Below, piece after piece: positions 6,309-8,706 of a DNA stretch of 8,706 nucleotides (within the stretch, counting starts at the first letter, position 1; every line of letters starts with the position of its first letter). Source of the stretch: an uncultured Oscillospiraceae bacterium. Lineage in GTDB: Bacteria; Bacillota; Clostridia; Oscillospirales; Acutalibacteraceae. Where the stretch lies: positions 1 through 8,706 of the forward strand of contig USIK01000032.1 of assembly GCA_900554775.1 (NCBI GenBank), in the 5' to 3' direction. Below the pieces are notes generated by a model, which made no database searches, was not told where the DNA came from, and saw only the letters and a program-made list of their open reading frames with translations. Both the position numbers and the translations under genes were made by a program.

Positions 6309-7277
6309 CTATATAGAAATCTTTAAAGCTTCTTCATAAAGATTAATATCGAAATGCTTTTTTATTTTCAAAGCTTCGTCGATATTATAGTCTATAATTC
6401 TGTCGCACTTGCTTGAAATTGCTTTGCTTTCTGAGCTATTAAAAATTGTTTTCACTGCATGTGATCCCATTATACCTGCTAATACTCTGTCTCTAAGCGT
6501 TGTTGAACCTCCGCGCTGAACGTGGCCCAAAATCGTGCACCTGGATTCGATTCCTGTGCCTTCAGTTATTTTGTTTGAAATTTCCATTGTTTTTTCGCAG
6601 CCTTCTGCAACTACTACTATAAAATGCCTTCTGCCTAAATTTTGAGTATATTTAATTTTGTCGATTACATCTCTTTTGAAATCATATTTTACTTCAGGAA
6701 TTAAAATTGCAGTAGCTCCAACGGCCATTCCTATGTTAAGAGCTATATCACCACATTTTCTTCCCATAACTTCAACCACGCTACACTTTTCGTGTGATCT
6801 AGCTGTATCTCTTAGTTTATCTACCATTTCAACGCCCGTATTCATTGCGGTGTCGTAGCCAATTGAATAATCCGTGCAGGCAACGTCGTTGTCAATCGTC
6901 GCAGGGATAAAAATGCTTCTTATGCCGTTGTCGCTTAGTGCCTTTGCCCCTTTGAGGCTTCCATTCCCGCCAATGACCACAACTGCATCCAGGCCACGCT
7001 CTTTGCAGGTTTTAACTGCTTGCTCAGTTCCCTCTTCCGTTTTGAATTTTTCGTCGCGAGAACTATACAAAATCGTTCCGCCTCTGTGAAGAACATCCGA
7101 AACGGTTCTTAGATTCATCTCGAGCATGTCGCCGGTTCTAAGACCCGTGAAACCGCGCATAATTCCCCACACTGTCACGCCGTTTTCAATCGCTAAACGA
7201 GTCACAGAGCGAATCGCAGCATTCATTCCGGGGGCGTCTCCGCCGCTTGTGAGAATGCCAATATTTTTAATGTTCAA
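6309..7277 (-). CDS. pfkA: 6-phosphofructokinase, ATP-type by sequence, with unusual GGNGS motif
   Basis: PfkA phosphorylates fructose 6-phosphate to fructose 1,6-bisphosphate, the committed step of glycolysis. At 322 aa it has the bacterial length. Landmarks: GILTSGGDAPGMNAAIR (7-23), SSR with the ATP-site R74, PATIDNDV with catalytic D129, EVMGRKCGD, and RCTILGHVQRGGS. R23 and R27 match E. coli effector-site R21 and R25. Two deviations: GGDGS reads GGNGS, so the Mg-ATP aspartate (E. coli D103) is N105, codon AAT; and PGTIDND reads PATIDND. G106 is retained, as in ATP enzymes (PPi enzymes have Asp), and position 126 is not the Lys of PPi enzymes. The start is TTG 8 nt after a perfect AGGAGG. 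It begins 16 nt after ackA, suggesting an operon. Confidence 0.94.
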   Translation of the reverse strand: MNIKNIGILTSGGDAPGMNAAIRSVTRLAIENGVTVWGIMRGFTGLRTGDMLEMNLRTVSDVLHRGGTILYSSRDEKFKTEEGTEQAVKTCKERGLDAVVVIGGNGSLKGAKALSDNGIRSIFIPATIDNDVACTDYSIGYDTAMNTGVEMVDKLRDTARSHEKCSVVEVMGRKCGDIALNIGMAVGATAILIPEVKYDFKRDVIDKIKYTQNLGRRHFIVVVAEGCEKTMEISNKITEGTGIESRCTILGHVQRGGSTTLRDRVLAGIMGSHAVKTIFNSSESKAISSKCDRIIDYNIDEALKIKKHFDINLYEEALKISI

Positions 7278-7285
7278 ACTAAGTG

Positions 7286-7291
7286 CCTCCT
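7286..7291 (-). promoter_or_regulatory. Perfect ribosome-binding site that fixes the pfkA TTG start
   Basis: AGGAGG on the minus strand (7291-7286) is 8 nt before TTG at 7277-7275 and sits 2 nt after the ackA stop codon. The next in-frame methionine is within the conserved N-terminal motif, so TTG must be the start. Confidence 0.9.
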
Positions 7292-7293
7292 AC

Positions 7294-8505
7294 CTATTTA
7301 TTGTTTATAAGATCAAGTGTAAGCCTTGCGATTGCCAGCTCTTCATTCGTTGGAATCACAAAAACTTTGATTTTAGAGTCATTTTTAGAAATAATTTCTT
7401 CTTTGCCGAGTTTTGCATTTTTGTTTTTTTCGTCGTCAAGCTCAAGGCCCATGAACTCAAAATGCTTGCAAATTTTTTCGCGGTGCATCCATTGGTGTTC
7501 GCCGATTCCTCCGGTGAATATAATAGCGTCGCACCCGCCAAGAATAGCTATGTAGCCGCCGATATACTTGGTTATTTTGTAAATCATCATTTCATGAGCA
7601 AGCTTCGCCCTTTTATTTCCGTTATTTTCGGCTCTTAAAATGTCTCTGTCGTCGCTTCCAACGCCCGAAACGCCCTTAAGCCCTGATTCTTTGTTAAGAA
7701 TATTCCCGATTTCTTCTAAAGAAAGCGACTTTTCCTCAGCCATTTTTATAATCACCGAGGGGTCCATCGAACCTGAGCGAGTTCCCATCATGATTCCGCC
7801 GAGGGGCGTCAAACCCATGCTCGTGTCGATTGCTTTGCCGTTTTTTATGGCGGTTATCGAAGAGCCATTTCCGAGATGGCAGCTTATAATTTTCAGGTCT
7901 TTTATGTCTTTATTTAAAATTTTCGCCGCGGCATTGCTCACGAATTCATGCGAAGTGCCGTGGAATCCGTATTTTCTGATTCCGCACTTTTCGTAGTATT
8001 CATAAGGAATCGGGTAAACAAAGGCATAGTCAGGAATATTCGAATAATAAGAAGTATCGAAAACTGCAACTTGAGGGATTTTATTCCCGAACATTTTCGT
8101 GCAGGATTTTATTCCTGAAATGCTTGCTTTGTTGTGAAGCGGCGCAAGAGGAATGAGCGACTCGATTTTTTTAATCACTTCGCCGTCAATAATCACCGGC
8201 CCGGTGAAATATTCCCCTCCGTGGACCACTCTGTGCCCGATTGCGGCAATTTCATCCATGCTTTTTATAACGCCGATTTCTTTGCTCGTTAAAATATCTT
8301 TTAAATGATTAAAAGCATCGTCGTGATTTTTCACATCATGGAAATCTTCGCAGATTCTTTTATTTTCAAACGTTTTGTGGTGGAATTCGGTGTCGTTTTG
8401 ACCTATTTCGGCGAATTTACCTTTGCAAAGAATTTTTTCGCTATTCATGTCTATGAGCTGATATTTCAGCGAGGAACTCCCTGAATTAAGAACTAAAATT
8501 TTAAT
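7294..8505 (-). CDS. ackA: Acetate kinase, apparent ATT start codon
   Basis: AckA converts acetyl phosphate plus ADP to acetate plus ATP, the energy-yielding step of acetate fermentation. The frame upstream of ATG 8448 encodes the family N-terminus (KILVLNSGSSSLKYQLID), so the gene must start earlier. The in-frame stop TGA is at 8514-8512 and only CTT, ACC and ATT intervene; ATT at 8505 aligns with the family Met1. This gives 403 aa with N7, S10, S12, R92, H124, D150, H182, H210 and R243, matching Methanosarcina thermophila residues at offsets of 0 to +2, plus PTNEEL near the C-terminus (E388/E389). Starting at ATG 8448 would lose the nucleotide-site Asn/Ser residues. The usual FDTAFHQTMP reads FDTSYYSNIP here, and GIGEN reads GIGEH. 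No pta is adjacent. pfkA follows after 16 nt. Confidence 0.93.
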   Translation of the reverse strand: MKILVLNSGSSSLKYQLIDMNSEKILCKGKFAEIGQNDTEFHHKTFENKRICEDFHDVKNHDDAFNHLKDILTSKEIGVIKSMDEIAAIGHRVVHGGEYFTGPVIIDGEVIKKIESLIPLAPLHNKASISGIKSCTKMFGNKIPQVAVFDTSYYSNIPDYAFVYPIPYEYYEKCGIRKYGFHGTSHEFVSNAAAKILNKDIKDLKIISCHLGNGSSITAIKNGKAIDTSMGLTPLGGIMMGTRSGSMDPSVIIKMAEEKSLSLEEIGNILNKESGLKGVSGVGSDDRDILRAENNGNKRAKLAHEMMIYKITKYIGGYIAILGGCDAIIFTGGIGEHQWMHREKICKHFEFMGLELDDEKNKNAKLGKEEIISKNDSKIKVFVIPTNEELAIARLTLDLINNK

Positions 8506-8514
8506 GGTAAGTCA

Positions 8515-8522
8515 CTTCCCTT
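8515..8522 (-). promoter_or_regulatory. Ribosome-binding site supporting the ATT start of ackA
   Basis: AAGGGAAG on the minus strand lies 9 nt before the ATT at 8505-8503, a normal spacing. It supports initiation at ATT rather than at the downstream ATG 8448, which lies well inside the conserved domain. Confidence 0.65.
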
Positions 8523-8544
8523 CAAAAAATTCGGTTAAATTATT

Positions 8545-8706
8545 TTATCTTGTAACTTCTGATGTGCCTTTTTCATGGAGGTATGTTGCCTCGAGGTCCG
8601 CGATGTGAAGTTTCACGGCTATTGGGAATTTATCGTAAGCCAGACTTATTGCATAGCTGCCGCCTTTCACCGCTTCGTCAAACCCGCCCCTGTGCCATCT
8701 TATAGC
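8545..8706 (-). CDS. C-terminal end of an HD-domain phosphohydrolase-like protein, 5' part outside window
   Basis: The minus-strand frame is open from the right edge (AIRWHRGGFDEAVKGGSYAIS...) to TAA at 8547-8545, giving 53 residues. RWH-x-GGFDEAV followed by FPIAVKLHIADLEATYLHEKG resembles, from memory, the end of small HD-type hydrolases common in Clostridia, where the H-x-AD-LE helix closes the fold. The catalytic HD residues would lie outside the window, so substrate and length cannot be judged. It has no internal start codon suited to a separate gene. The stop is 39 nt before the ackA ATT, with no terminator between, so both are probably on one transcript. Confidence 0.6.
   Translation of the reverse strand, partial: AIRWHRGGFDEAVKGGSYAISLAYDKFPIAVKLHIADLEATYLHEKGTSEVTR

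Noticed and set aside
7126..7638. Long open frames opposite pfkA and ackA (also 3896-4234, 7640-7996 and others)
   Set aside because: They are antisense shadows of conserved genes, with no ribosome sites or recognisable domains.
8446..8448. ATG 8448 as the ackA start
   Set aside because: It would delete the conserved nucleotide/phosphate-binding N-terminus (N7, S10, S12), which is clearly encoded in frame upstream.

Overview
The window looks like a low-GC, Gram-positive, anaerobic Clostridia-type (Bacillota) chromosome. SepF with DivIVA, LspA, an ECF-type vitamin transporter subunit and an acetate kinase/phosphofructokinase pair all fit a monoderm fermenter. The A/T-rich codon use is uniform by eye. 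No transposase, integrase, phage gene, tRNA, rRNA or CRISPR array was seen. I found no multi-gene system that looks undescribed; the interest lies in start codons, small regulatory DNA and unusual residues.

Left half (1-3726, plus strand): the 3' part of miaA (tRNA modification), then a membrane-anchored HlyD-like protein of unknown role. A strong promoter follows, then sepF, divIVA and lspA. divIVA has its own near-consensus promoter, which overlaps a hairpin behind sepF. This places divIVA's start at a TTG 39 nt inside the longest ORF. lspA overlaps divIVA by 4 nt. A hairpin with T-tracts on both sides (3732-3762) separates this block from the convergent genes.

Right half (8706-3761, minus strand, in order of transcription): the end of an HD-type phosphohydrolase-like gene, ackA, pfkA, a RibU-like ECF substrate-binding subunit, rpe, and a membrane-anchored GHL10/DUF187 glycosidase-like protein. 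ackA appears to start at ATT: family residue 1 falls exactly on an ATT codon with a Shine-Dalgarno 9 nt upstream, and no ATG, GTG or TTG lies between the preceding in-frame stop and that codon. pfkA starts at TTG behind a perfect AGGAGG. Between pfkA and ribU lie a possible promoter and a perfect 14-bp inverted repeat with a 4-nt loop, just upstream of the ribU ribosome-binding region.

Functionally, the left block serves cell division and envelope biogenesis. The right block combines glycolysis and acetate production (pfkA, ackA), the pentose phosphate pathway (rpe), probable riboflavin uptake (ribU) and probable cell-wall glycan processing. Gene-free stretches are short: 2096-2260 holds the sepF promoter and leader, 6180-6308 holds the ribU control region, and no gap exceeds 300 bases.
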